From Cupriavidus yeoncheonensis (GTDB lineage: Bacteria; Pseudomonadota; Gammaproteobacteria; Burkholderiales; Burkholderiaceae), in contig NZ_CAJPUY010000013.1 of NCBI RefSeq assembly GCF_905397275.1, positions 124,001-188,000 on the forward strand: 64,000 bases of DNA, in the 5' to 3' direction. The notes beneath the pieces were generated by a model. That model was not told the DNA's origin. It worked only from the letters and a program-made list of their open reading frames with translations, and made no database searches. Position numbers and translations under genes: made by a program. This document shows positions 37,547 through 46,508 of this stretch, piece by piece (within the stretch, counting starts at the first letter, position 1; every line of letters starts with the position of its first letter).

Positions 37547-39309
37547 ACCTGGCGCTTGCGGCGGACGCCCCAGCGCCGGATGCCCGTGGCGCTTTCGGTG
37601 CGGGGCAGCAGCAGGCCAACCTGGATGATGCGCGGCCCTTCCATGCGCGCCGCGATCAGGTGCAGGCCGGCGATCACGACGCTGTCGCCCTCCACCGGCG
37701 GCGAGATGAAGCTGGCCTGCATGGCGTCGGCGAGCGTCAGCGGGTACTCGGCGGCCGTCAACGCCTGTTCGCCGTAAAGCGCTGCCACATCGCGCAGGAA
37801 CGCGTCGCCCGAGAGCAGGAAATCGTGCGACGCCTGCTCCCACGCCGGCGCCGTGCCGGGCGCCTGGAACATGGCCGCGAGCCGGGGCAGCACCGTGGCG
37901 GGTGCCATCACCGCCACCGTGTCGCCGGCGCGCAGCACGGTCTGCTCATGCGGCGCGAGCGCGTCGTCGCGTGCGACCGTCAACAGGCGGCAACTGGGCG
38001 GCAACTCAAGCTGGTCGGCCCGTACATTCTCGACCGGCGCGTTGACGCTGACCCGGAACTGCATGACCTCCAGCGTCGGCCCATGGACCCCGCGCAGGCG
38101 TGAGCGCGCCAGCGGCTCCGGAAACCCCGGACGCAGCACCCTGGCCAGGCGCGCGGCCGGCCTCACTGTCGTCCCCTGCAGCAGCAGGCTGGCCAGGACC
38201 ACGGCAAACGCCACGCGGAAGATCAGGCCGGACTCCGGCAAGCCGCGCAGCAAGGGAAACAGCGACAGCACGATGGGCACGGCGCCGCGCAGGCCCATCC
38301 AGGCAATGAAGCCCTTCTCGCCCAGGTTCAGCCGGAACGGCAGCAAGGCAAGGAACACGGCCGCAGGCCGGGCCACCAGCATCAGGAAGGCGGCCACCGC
38401 GACCGCGGGCAGCGCAATCTCCCAGATCCGGTGCGGCGCCACCAGCAGGCCAAGCAGCAAGAACATGGCGGACTGGGCCAGCCAGGCCATGCCGTCCATC
38501 GCGCGCATGGTGTCCGGCGTGACGGCGCGGTCCCGGTTGCCGACCAGCATGCCGGCCAGGTACACCGCCAGGAAGCCGCTGCCGCCCAGGCTCTGCGTGA
38601 CGGCAAAGATCATCGCGCCTCCGGAGCAGATCAGGATGGCGTGCAGGCCTTCCGCGACCTCGATGCGCTCGAGCACATGGGCGAGGCAGTAGCCAAGCCC
38701 AAGCCCGAGGACCGCGCCGACGCCGAACTGCACGGTTAGCCGCATCGCAAGGGCCATCGGCGTCAGTCCGTTGGGCGCCGCGATCCATTCCATCAGGGTC
38801 AGCGTCAGGAAAATCGCCATCGGGTCGTTGATGCCCGATTCGATCTCGAGCACGCTCGCTACACGATCCTTGAGGCGGATACCGCTGCTGTGCAGCGTCG
38901 AAAAGACCGCGGCAGCGTCGGTGGAGCCTACGATGGCGCCCAGCAGCAGGCCGAGCTTCCAGTCGATGTCCAGGATCCACGCCGCGAACAGGCCGACCAG
39001 GCCGGCCGTCACCAGGACACCCACGGTAGCCAGCGCCAGCGAGGGCCGCAGGGCCACGCGGAAGGTGGCGTAGCTGGTCCGCAGGCCGCCATCGAGCAGG
39101 ATCACGGCAAGCGCCAGGTTGCCGACCAGGAAGCTGAGCCAGGTATTGGAGAAGCGGATGCCGCCCGGGCCATCCACGCCGGCCAGCATGCCCACCGCCA
39201 GGAACACGAGCAGGAACGGCACGCCCGCGCGCGCGGAGAAGGCGCCCACCACGATGCCCAGGGACATCACGACGGCGCCAATCAGGATGACGTGGTCGAC
39301 GCTTTCCAC
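37543..39309 (-). CDS. Potassium/proton antiporter, NhaP2/CvrA type
   Basis: 588 residues. A CPA1 antiporter domain with about 12 helices (1-400; GSTDAAAVFSTL and SGINDPMAIFL carry the ion-binding Asp residues) is followed by a TrkA-C domain (about 405-480, LPPSCRLLTVARDDAL) and a C-terminal CorC/HlyC-like domain. This architecture is that of NhaP2-type K+/H+ antiporters, which extrude K+ and aid osmotic or pH balance. Confidence 0.9.
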   Translation of the reverse strand: MESVDHVILIGAVVMSLGIVVGAFSARAGVPFLLVFLAVGMLAGVDGPGGIRFSNTWLSFLVGNLALAVILLDGGLRTSYATFRVALRPSLALATVGVLVTAGLVGLFAAWILDIDWKLGLLLGAIVGSTDAAAVFSTLHSSGIRLKDRVASVLEIESGINDPMAIFLTLTLMEWIAAPNGLTPMALAMRLTVQFGVGAVLGLGLGYCLAHVLERIEVAEGLHAILICSGGAMIFAVTQSLGGSGFLAVYLAGMLVGNRDRAVTPDTMRAMDGMAWLAQSAMFLLLGLLVAPHRIWEIALPAVAVAAFLMLVARPAAVFLALLPFRLNLGEKGFIAWMGLRGAVPIVLSLFPLLRGLPESGLIFRVAFAVVLASLLLQGTTVRPAARLARVLRPGFPEPLARSRLRGVHGPTLEVMQFRVSVNAPVENVRADQLELPPSCRLLTVARDDALAPHEQTVLRAGDTVAVMAPATVLPRLAAMFQAPGTAPAWEQASHDFLLSGDAFLRDVAALYGEQALTAAEYPLTLADAMQASFISPPVEGDSVVIAGLHLIAARMEGPRIIQVGLLLPRTESATGIRRWGVRRKRQV

Positions 39310-39658
39310 CCGGTGCCCTTTCTACCTTTCGGTACCTTACAGCCAGTGCCGCCACAGCCACCCGGCAACGCCGGGCGGAGCCTGTCTGATGATAGCTCAG
39401 CACCCCGCGCACCTGTGTGCGCAGGCCCGCCCGATCCCCCGCCAGCCCGCCTCCAGTCTCGCTTTGCCGCTTTTAAGCGCGATCTCACTAGGGGATACCC
39501 TCAGCATGACCAAGTTTGCAGACATCTGAAAGGTAGCTGAAAGGTCGCACCCTTACCTTGCACCCTGCCCGCGAAGAGGCCCGGGCAGTGCGTCCGCTTA
39601 TTGCACCGCACCACCGGCGCCCGGCAGATTTCAAGCAGTCTTATCGAGGAGAATCATT
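39310..39658. promoter_or_regulatory. Gene-free region upstream of tctBA with repeats and palindromes
   Basis: Holds hairpins CCCGGC/GCCGGG (39361-39375) and GCGCAC/GTGCGC (39407-39422), a 12-bp palindrome CGCTTTTAAGCG (39468-39479), and two 11-bp-spaced direct repeats CTGAAAGGT at 39526 and 39537. I see no coding potential and no convincing -35/-10 pair. It should carry the promoters of both the antiporter gene and tctBA. Confidence 0.45.
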
Positions 39659-40120
39659 TTGCGCATACGTAGCCAAAAGGACTTTGCCTCCGGCCTGATG
39701 TTCATCCTGGTCGGATTCGGCTTTTCCTGGGTCGCACGCGGCTATTCCATGGGAACCGCCGCAAAGATGGGGCCGGGATACTTCCCGTTCTGGCTGGGCG
39801 TCGTGCTCGCCCTGCTGGGCGCGCTGGTGCTGTGGGGCTCGCTGTCTGCCAAGGCGGAAGAGGACCACCTGGCCCGCTGGGACATCAAGTCGCTGTTGTG
39901 GATCCTGGGTGCTGTCGTGCTGTTCGGCCTGATGCTCAAGCCGCTGGGCATGGTGCTGTCGGTGCTGGTGCTGGTGCTGGTGTCGTCGATGGCCAGCCAC
40001 GAATTCAGCTGGAAGGGCGCCGTGCTCAACTCGATCATCCTGGTGGTGATCAGCCTGGGCGCGTTCGTGTACGGCATCAACCTGCAGATGCCGGTGTGGC
40101 CGGCCTTCCTGGCAAGCTAA
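39659..40120 (+). CDS. tctB: TctB small membrane subunit of a tripartite tricarboxylate transporter
   Basis: 153 residues with four helices, fitting the TctB family (FASGLMFILVGFGFSWVARG near the N terminus). The start is a TTG at 39659 preceded by GAGGAG; no ATG fits. TctB and TctA form the membrane complex that takes substrate from a Bug/TctC receptor. tctA begins 13 bp downstream. Confidence 0.88.
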   Translation: MRIRSQKDFASGLMFILVGFGFSWVARGYSMGTAAKMGPGYFPFWLGVVLALLGALVLWGSLSAKAEEDHLARWDIKSLLWILGAVVLFGLMLKPLGMVLSVLVLVLVSSMASHEFSWKGAVLNSIILVVISLGAFVYGINLQMPVWPAFLAS

Positions 40121-40133
40121 GGAGACCGCCAAC

Positions 40134-41636
40134 ATGGAACTACTCTCCAACCTGGGACTGGGCTTTGCTACCGCCCTCTCCTTCCAGAACCTCGCCTACG
40201 CCTTCCTGGGCTGCGTGCTGGGTACCCTGATCGGCGTGCTGCCGGGCCTGGGGCCGCTGGCCACCATCGCCATGCTGCTGCCGGTGACCTACACGCTGCC
40301 GCCGGTGGCCGCGCTGATCATGCTGGCCGGCATCTACTACGGTGCGCAATACGGCGGCTCGACCACTGCGATTCTGGTGAACCTGCCTGGTGAATCGTCG
40401 TCCGTGGTGACCACCATCGACGGCTACCAGATGGCAAGACGAGGGCGAGCAGGCGTGGCACTGGCCACAGCCGGCCTGGGCTCGTTCTTCGCCGGCTGCG
40501 TGGCCACGCTGATCCTGGCCGCCTTTGCCGCCCCGCTGTCGGAACTGGCGTTCAAGTTCGGCCCCGCCGAGTACTTCTCGCTGATGGTGCTGGGCCTGAT
40601 CGGCGCCGTGGTGCTGGCTTCGGGTTCGCTGGTCAAGGCGATCTCGATGATCGTGCTGGGCCTGCTGCTCGGCCTGGTCGGTACCGACGTGAACTCGGGC
40701 GCCGCGCGCTTCTCGTTCGACGTGCCAGAGCTGACCGACGGCCTGAACTTCGTGTCGGTGGCGATGGGCGTGTTCGGCTTCGCGGAAATCATCGCGAACC
40801 TGGAACAGAAGGAAAACCGCGAAACCTTCACCGACCACATCACCAACCTGTTCCCGACCAAGGCAGACTTCAAGCGCATGATCCCGGCTGTGCTGCGTGG
40901 CACGGTGCTGGGCTCGGCACTGGGTATCCTGCCGGGCGGCGGTGCGGCGCTGGCGTCGTTCGCGGCCTACTCGCTGGAGAAGAAGACTTCGAAATACGCG
41001 CATGAGTTCGGCAAGGGCGCGATCGAAGGCGTGGCAGGTCCGGAATCGGCCAACAACGCCGCGGCGCAGACCTCCTTCATCCCGCTGCTGACGCTGGGCA
41101 TTCCGCCCAACGCGGTGATGGCGCTGATGGTGGGTGCGATGACCATCCACAACATCCAGCCCGGCCCGCAGGTCATGACCAGCAACCCGGCGCTGTTCTG
41201 GGGCCTGATCGCCTCGATGTGGATCGGCAACCTGATGCTGATCGTGCTGAACCTGCCGCTGATCGGCATCTGGGTGAAGCTGCTGAAGGTGCCTTACCGC
41301 TACCTGTACCCGGCCATTCTGGTGTTCTGCTGCATCGGCGTGTACTCGGTCCAGAACACCACCTTCGACGTGTTCCAGACTGCTGCGTTCGGCGTGATCG
41401 GCTACCTGTTCATCAAGCTCAAGTGCGAACCTGCGCCGTTGCTGCTGGGTTTCGTGCTGGGGCCGATGATGGAAGAGAACTTCCGCCGCTCGCTGCTGCT
41501 GTCGCGTGGTGACTTCAGCGTGTTCGTGACCCGTCCGCTGTCGATGGGCCTGCTGATCGCCGCCGCGGTGCTGGTGCTGATCGTGGCCTCGCCGTCGATC
41601 AAGGCCAAGCGCGAGGAAGCGTTCCAGGAAGAATAA
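40134..41636 (+). CDS. tctA: TctA large membrane subunit of a tripartite tricarboxylate transporter
   Basis: 500 residues with about 12 helices. The duplicated family motif appears as GVLPGLGPLATIAMLLP and GILPGGGAALASFAAYS. The ATG at 40134 follows AGGAG. It couples solute uptake to an ion gradient. There is no tctC immediately beside it; the closest receptor is the second Bug gene 1.2 kb downstream, past the LysR gene. Confidence 0.94.
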   Translation: MELLSNLGLGFATALSFQNLAYAFLGCVLGTLIGVLPGLGPLATIAMLLPVTYTLPPVAALIMLAGIYYGAQYGGSTTAILVNLPGESSSVVTTIDGYQMARRGRAGVALATAGLGSFFAGCVATLILAAFAAPLSELAFKFGPAEYFSLMVLGLIGAVVLASGSLVKAISMIVLGLLLGLVGTDVNSGAARFSFDVPELTDGLNFVSVAMGVFGFAEIIANLEQKENRETFTDHITNLFPTKADFKRMIPAVLRGTVLGSALGILPGGGAALASFAAYSLEKKTSKYAHEFGKGAIEGVAGPESANNAAAQTSFIPLLTLGIPPNAVMALMVGAMTIHNIQPGPQVMTSNPALFWGLIASMWIGNLMLIVLNLPLIGIWVKLLKVPYRYLYPAILVFCCIGVYSVQNTTFDVFQTAAFGVIGYLFIKLKCEPAPLLLGFVLGPMMEENFRRSLLLSRGDFSVFVTRPLSMGLLIAAAVLVLIVASPSIKAKREEAFQEE

Positions 41637-41642
41637 GAAGCA

Positions 41643-41669
41643 AGACCGCCGGCCACGGGCCGCCGGTCT
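41643..41669 (+). other. Hairpin downstream of tctA
   Basis: A 12-bp stem with one mismatch (AGACCGCCGGCC / GGCCGCCGGTCT) and a 3-nt loop, 6 bp past the tctA stop and just before the terminator. Confidence 0.6.
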
Positions 41670-41687
41670 GCAATGCAGTGCAATGCT

Positions 41688-41714
41688 GGGGGCGTCGAAA
41701 GGCGCCCCCTTTTT
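41688..41714 (+). terminator. Rho-independent terminator of tctBA
   Basis: GGGGGCG/CGCCCCC stem with an 8-nt loop followed by TTTTT. Confidence 0.8.
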
Positions 41715-41732
41715 GTTTGCGCGCGCCGCCCG

Positions 41733-42626
41733 TCACGCAGTTTCTCCGCCAAACAACTCCGCGCAGGCCGTCCTGATCGCACCGGTCACATGTCCCCTGC
41801 CATGGTCGCGCCGCTCGAGCATGCCGATGGTCCGCATGACAGGCTCACCGTTGACCAGCAACGGCAGGATGCGCAGCGCCGCATCATTGCGCCAGCGCGC
41901 GCGCTGCAGCAGCGGCACCACGGTCACGCCCACCTCCTGCCGTACGAGTTCGACGAGTGCCTCGATCGAATTCAGCTCCAGGAACTCGTTGACCCGCAGG
42001 TGCGCGCGGCGCAGCGCACGCTCGACCAGCATGCCGGTGCGCTGGCTGCGGTCGAAACGCAGGTAGGGATTCGCCGCCAGCGCTTCGCGCACGTCCTGCC
42101 CGGCACTGCCCTGCGCGGCAATGGCGACCAGCGGTTCATGGTAGAGCGGCGTCCAGCGCAACGTGCCGGGCATCCGCGCGGCGCCCTCGACCAGGATGGC
42201 GGCATCGAGTTCGCCCGACTCGACCATCGCCGCGAGTTCGATGGACTTGGCCCCGACCAGCCTGACTTCCAGCGCCGGATAGGCGCGCTTCATGCGCGCC
42301 ACGACGTGCGACAGCCCCCCCATCACGGACACCACGGCCCCCACGGCCACCGCGCCGGCCATGGCTTCGGGCTGGGCCTGCGGCAGGCGCATTTCGTCAT
42401 ACAGCGCGAGCAGGTGGCGCGCGCGCGGCAATAGCGCGCGCCCGTCGGCATTGAGGACCGCGACGCGCCCGTTGCGGTCGAACAGTTCGCGGCGCAGCTC
42501 GGTTTCCAGCGAGCGCATCTGCAGGCTCACCGCTGCCTGCGTAAGCGCCACGTGGCCCGCAGCGGCGGCGAAGGATCCATGTTCGGCTACGGCAACAAAG
42601 GTACGCAGGAATCGGATTGTGCTCAT
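41733..42626 (-). CDS. LysR-family transcriptional regulator
   Basis: 297 residues from the ATG at 42626 (MSTIRFLRTFVAVAEHGSF). The helix-turn-helix includes ALTQAAVSLQMRSLETEL. It sits between tctBA and a divergent Bug-GGT operon and likely controls the latter through the dyads in the 201-bp intergenic region; control of tctBA is possible. The frame extends 21 codons upstream, but the later ATG gives the canonical LysR N terminus. Confidence 0.9.
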   Translation of the reverse strand: MSTIRFLRTFVAVAEHGSFAAAAGHVALTQAAVSLQMRSLETELRRELFDRNGRVAVLNADGRALLPRARHLLALYDEMRLPQAQPEAMAGAVAVGAVVSVMGGLSHVVARMKRAYPALEVRLVGAKSIELAAMVESGELDAAILVEGAARMPGTLRWTPLYHEPLVAIAAQGSAGQDVREALAANPYLRFDRSQRTGMLVERALRRAHLRVNEFLELNSIEALVELVRQEVGVTVVPLLQRARWRNDAALRILPLLVNGEPVMRTIGMLERRDHGRGHVTGAIRTACAELFGGETA

Positions 42627-42669
42627 CGGGACACCAGAAAAAAAAGCGGCCATCGGGCGGTCGCGACTC

Positions 42670-42713
42670 ACAAGAAAAACTTGTGTCAAGGAAAAGAAAT
42701 ATTAGCTTTCTTT
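42670..42713. promoter_or_regulatory. Two dyads between lysR and the Bug-GGT operon
   Basis: ACAAG-AAAAA-CTTGT (42670-42684) and AAAGAAA-7-TTTCTTT (42693-42713) are both perfect inverted repeats, 8 bp apart. Paired sites of this kind match LysR recognition and activation sites. The region is clearly AT-rich. Confidence 0.5.
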
Positions 42714-42827
42714 GTGATACCGGGCGCGGAATAATAATGCGCAGGCACCCGCGAAGCCACGCGCCTCCCGGTCTGCCGGCCCTGACGCTGTTCCGCTGAC
42801 CTGATTCGCCCGATTCCGGAGAACCGA

Positions 42828-43805
42828 ATGAAATCCTGGCTGCGCCTGCTCGGCTTCGGCCTTGCCTCTGGCCTTTGCCTGGCCGCCACGCCGGCCCTGG
42901 CCGACAACTACCCAAGCAAGCCGATCCGCCTGATCGTGCCGTTCCCTGCCAGCGGCGCCACCGACCTGCTCGCGCGCGCCATTGCGCAGAAGGTAGGCGC
43001 CAATATCGGGCAGCAGATCGTGGTGGACAACCGTCCCGGCGCGGGCGGTGCCATCGGCTCGGACATGGCGGCGAAGGCGCCCCCTGACGGCTACACGCTG
43101 CTGATCGCCACGACCAGCACGCATTCGATCGGCCCGTACATCAACACGCGCCTGCCCTACAACACCGAATCCGACTTCACGCCGGTCGGCCAGGTCGCCA
43201 TCGCCACCAACGTGCTGGTGGTGCCCAACAGCCTGCCGGTCAGGAATGTGCGAGAACTGATCGACTACGCGAAGAAGCACCCTGGCGAACTGAACTACGC
43301 TTCCAGCGGCAACGGCACCGTCGTGCACCTGACCGCAGAGGCCTTCAAGGCCCAGGCTGGCGTGTTCATCACGCACATCCCCTACCGCGGCACGGCGCTC
43401 GCGGTACCGGACCTGATCTCGGGCAAGGTGCAGGTGCTGTTCGACAGCATCGTGTCCGGCCTGCCGCATGTGAAGGACGGCAAGCTGAAGGCGCTGGCCG
43501 TGACCAGTCTGAAGCGTTCGCCGCTGGCACCGGAGATCCCGACAGCCAGCGAATCGGGCCTGCCGGGCTTTGAATCCGACACCTGGTTCGGCATCTACGG
43601 CCCGAAAGGCATGCCGGCCGACATCGTCAACCGGCTCAATGCCGAATTCAACAAGGCCATCCAGTCGCAGGACGTGAAGGACCGTCTTGCCAAGCTGGGC
43701 GCCGAGCCGGTCGGCGGCACGCCGGCACAGTTCGCGGCCATGGTGAAGAAGGACAGCGCCCGCTGGGGCAAGCTCATCAAGGATCGCAAGATCACGGCAG
43801 AATAG
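42828..43805 (+). CDS. Bug-family periplasmic receptor
   Basis: 325 residues. The signal peptide ends ATPALADN and the mature start is YPSKPIRLIVPFPASGATD. VVDNRPGAGGAIGSDMAAK is the second family block. GGAG precedes the ATG by 4 bp. The GGT-family gene follows 56 bp later in the same orientation, so the receptor may capture the substrate of that enzyme, with TctAB as membrane partner (inferred). Confidence 0.92.
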   Translation: MKSWLRLLGFGLASGLCLAATPALADNYPSKPIRLIVPFPASGATDLLARAIAQKVGANIGQQIVVDNRPGAGGAIGSDMAAKAPPDGYTLLIATTSTHSIGPYINTRLPYNTESDFTPVGQVAIATNVLVVPNSLPVRNVRELIDYAKKHPGELNYASSGNGTVVHLTAEAFKAQAGVFITHIPYRGTALAVPDLISGKVQVLFDSIVSGLPHVKDGKLKALAVTSLKRSPLAPEIPTASESGLPGFESDTWFGIYGPKGMPADIVNRLNAEFNKAIQSQDVKDRLAKLGAEPVGGTPAQFAAMVKKDSARWGKLIKDRKITAE

Positions 43806-43861
43806 CGTGATGCCGCGGCCGGCCCGCATCAGGCCGGCTGCCACGAGACAACGGACAAGAC

Positions 43862-45487
43862 ATGCAGAACTTCGACTGGACCAACCCCTACCCCTCCGTG
43901 CGCATTCCGCTGTTCGCGCGCAACGTGGTGTCGACCTCGCACCCGCTCGCCGCGCAGGCTGGCCTGCGCATGCTGCTCAAGGGTGGCAATGCCGTGGATG
44001 CGGCCATCGCGGCCGCGGCGGCGATCACCATCGTCGAGCCCGTGTCCTGCGGCCTGGGCAGCGATGCCTTCGCCATCCTGTGGGACGGCAAGGAACTGCA
44101 TGGCCTGAACTCCTCGGGCGTGGCGCCGGCGGCCTGGAGCCCCGAGTATTTCAGCGGCAAGTACGGTACCGGCGCCAACGGCCTGGCCAATCGCCCGGTG
44201 CGCGGCTGGGATTCGGTCACCGTGCCCGGCGTCGTTGCCGGCTGGGCGGCGCTGCACGAGCGCTTCGGCAAACTGCCGTTCGCCGACCTGATGGAACCTG
44301 CCATCGAGATCGCGGAGCGCGGCTACGCGATGCCACCCGTGGTCGCTCACAAGTGGGCCGCGGCTGTCCCCGAGCTGAAGGATCAGCCCGGCTTTGCCGA
44401 CACCTTCATGCCCAACGGCCGCGCGCCGCGGGTGGGCGAGAAATTCACGATGAAGGCCGCCGCCGACACGCTGCGCAAGATCGGCGAGACGCGTGGCCGC
44501 GCCTACTACGAAGGCGAGATTGCCGAGAAGATCGCCGCCTTCAGCAAGCAGTGTGGCGGCGCCATGACGCTGGACGACCTGCGCAACTACCGGCCCGACT
44601 GGGTCAAGCCGATCAGCAAGTCCTATCGCGGCTACGAGTTGCATGAGATCCCGCCGAACGGCCAGGGTATCGCGGCGTTGATTGCGCTGGGCATCCTGGA
44701 CCAGTTCGACGTGAGCGCCCTGCCCGTGGACTCGGTCGATTCCCAGCACCTGCAGATCGAAGCCATGAAGCTGGCGTTCGCCGACCTCTACCGCTACGTG
44801 GCCGACCCGCGCAGCATGGAAGTCACGCCCGAGCAGATGCTGGATGACGCCTACCTGAAGTCGCGCGCGAAGCTGATCGACATGCAGCGCGCCACGCACT
44901 TCAATTTCGGCATGCCCAAGGTCGGCGGCACCATCTACCTGACCGCGGCCGACGAGAACGGCATGATGATCTCGTTCATCCAGTCCAACTACATGGGCTT
45001 CGGCTCGGGCGTGGTGGTGCCGGGTACCGGCATCAGCCTGCAGAACCGCGGCGTGGGCTTCTCGATGGATCCGAAGTCCGCCAACGTGGTGGCGGGCGGC
45101 AAGCGGCCGTTCCATACCATCATCCCGGCCTTCCTGACGCGCGACGGCCAGCCGGTGATGAGCTTCGGCGTGATGGGCGGCGACATGCAGCCGCAAGGCC
45201 ACCTGCAGACGGTGGTCCGCATGCTCGACTACAAGCAGCAGCCGCAGGCGGCCTGCTGCGCGCCGCGCTGGAAGGTCAACCGCGACTTCACGCTGGACGT
45301 GGAGGGCACCATGGATCCGGCGACGGTCGAGGGCCTGAAGGCGCGCGGCCACCAGCTCAAGTCGGTGGAAGATCCGTACATGGACTTTGGCTCGGGACAG
45401 TTCATCTGGCGCCTGTCGGACGACGCCGAGCATGGCTACGTCGCCGCCAGCGACAGCCGGCGCGACGGACAAGCCGTCGGCTACTGA
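43862..45487 (+). CDS. Gamma-glutamyltransferase-family enzyme (Ntn hydrolase), probably cytoplasmic
   Basis: 541 residues. N-terminal block VVSTSHPLAAQAGLRMLLKGGNAVDAA and the self-cleavage threonine, Thr357 in GGTIYL, followed by NYMGFGSG, place it in the GGT family. Cleavage before Thr357 would give large and small subunits. Unlike periplasmic GGT it has no signal peptide. Relatives without one include oxamate amidohydrolase and cephalosporin acylase-like proteins, so the substrate may be an amide other than glutathione. It is in an apparent operon with a Bug receptor. Confidence 0.85.
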   Translation: MQNFDWTNPYPSVRIPLFARNVVSTSHPLAAQAGLRMLLKGGNAVDAAIAAAAAITIVEPVSCGLGSDAFAILWDGKELHGLNSSGVAPAAWSPEYFSGKYGTGANGLANRPVRGWDSVTVPGVVAGWAALHERFGKLPFADLMEPAIEIAERGYAMPPVVAHKWAAAVPELKDQPGFADTFMPNGRAPRVGEKFTMKAAADTLRKIGETRGRAYYEGEIAEKIAAFSKQCGGAMTLDDLRNYRPDWVKPISKSYRGYELHEIPPNGQGIAALIALGILDQFDVSALPVDSVDSQHLQIEAMKLAFADLYRYVADPRSMEVTPEQMLDDAYLKSRAKLIDMQRATHFNFGMPKVGGTIYLTAADENGMMISFIQSNYMGFGSGVVVPGTGISLQNRGVGFSMDPKSANVVAGGKRPFHTIIPAFLTRDGQPVMSFGVMGGDMQPQGHLQTVVRMLDYKQQPQAACCAPRWKVNRDFTLDVEGTMDPATVEGLKARGHQLKSVEDPYMDFGSGQFIWRLSDDAEHGYVAASDSRRDGQAVGY

Positions 45488-45520
45488 CCGCCGTCCCCGC
45501 GACGGCAAAAACCATCGCCG

Positions 45521-45542
45521 CCGGCGGGAACTGGCCCGCCGG
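45521..45542 (+). other. Hairpin after the GGT-family gene
   Basis: CCGGCGGG and CCCGCCGG form an 8-bp stem with a 6-nt loop, 34 bp past the stop; no T-run. It may still mark the transcript end. Confidence 0.4.
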
Positions 45543-45618
45543 ACGGCAGCGAAACTGTCCATGGCACCGCGATGGCGGGCGGCTACACTGTGGTGCAATC
45601 CCGCCTGCAGAGACCACC

Positions 45619-46479
45619 ATGACCACCTACGCGTTTCGCCTGCTCAACGTCTTCGCCGAATCCACGTTTGGCGGCAATCCGCTGTGCGTCTTCGAGGATG
45701 CCCGCGGCATGGACGACGCCACCATGCAAGCGCTGGCGCTGCAGTTCAACCTGTCCGAAACCACCTTCATCCTGCCTTCGGAGCGTGCGCATGCGCAGGT
45801 ACGGATCTTTACACCCGGCTACGAAATGCGCTTTGCGGGGCATCCCACGCTCGGCACCGCGCACGTGGTGCGAGACCTGGCCGCGAGTGGCGACCGGCTG
45901 ACGCTCGAATTCAAGGCTGGCGTCGTGCCGGTCGAGGCCAGCGGCGATGTCTGGACCTTTACGGCCCCGCACGCCGGCCCGCCGAAGACCGCTGCGGTCA
46001 ACCTGCCCGATGCGGAAATGGCGGCACTGCTCGGACTGGAAGCGCACGACCTGCTGGCCTCGCCGATGTGGGTCGATACCGGTGCGGACCAGTTGCTGGT
46101 CGGGGTCCGCAGCACGGACGCCGTGCAGCGGGCCCGGCCGGACACGGCACGGCTGGAGCAATGGCCGCAGAGCAGCCTGGGCCGCAAGACCGCCTATGTG
46201 TTTGCCTTTGATCCAACCCGGCCGGGCCGCGTGCTCGCGCGGTATTTCTTCAGCAAGCAAGGGGGCGGGGTGGCGGAAGACCCGGGCACCGGGTCCGCGT
46301 GCGCCAATCTCGGCGGATGGCTGCTGGCCAATGCGCACGTGCTGCCCGCCGAGTACGAAGTCGACCAGGGTGCCTCCGTCGACCGCCCCTGTACATTGCG
46401 GCTGGCCGTGACCGCGGCGGGCGCGATCCGTGTCGGCGGGCGCGTGATCGAAATCGGCCGCGGCACGGTCACGCTGTAA
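45619..46479 (+). CDS. PhzF-family isomerase/epimerase
   Basis: 286 residues of the PhzF (diaminopimelate epimerase-like) fold. Family blocks are STFGGNPLCVF, the catalytic Glu47 in NLSETTFI, GHPTLGTAHV and EDPGTGSACANLGGW. There is no phenazine cluster here, so the substrate is unknown; most genomic PhzF proteins act outside phenazine synthesis. A PPOX-type flavoprotein gene follows 29 bp later. Confidence 0.9.
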   Translation: MTTYAFRLLNVFAESTFGGNPLCVFEDARGMDDATMQALALQFNLSETTFILPSERAHAQVRIFTPGYEMRFAGHPTLGTAHVVRDLAASGDRLTLEFKAGVVPVEASGDVWTFTAPHAGPPKTAAVNLPDAEMAALLGLEAHDLLASPMWVDTGADQLLVGVRSTDAVQRARPDTARLEQWPQSSLGRKTAYVFAFDPTRPGRVLARYFFSKQGGGVAEDPGTGSACANLGGWLLANAHVLPAEYEVDQGASVDRPCTLRLAVTAAGAIRVGGRVIEIGRGTVTL

Positions 46480-46508
46480 CGCGAGCCCACTCCTTCTAGA
46501 TCGTCCCC

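Noticed and set aside
45488..45618. Phenazine biosynthesis locus suggested by phzF
   Set aside because: No other phenazine gene is nearby; PhzF-family proteins are common outside phenazine clusters.
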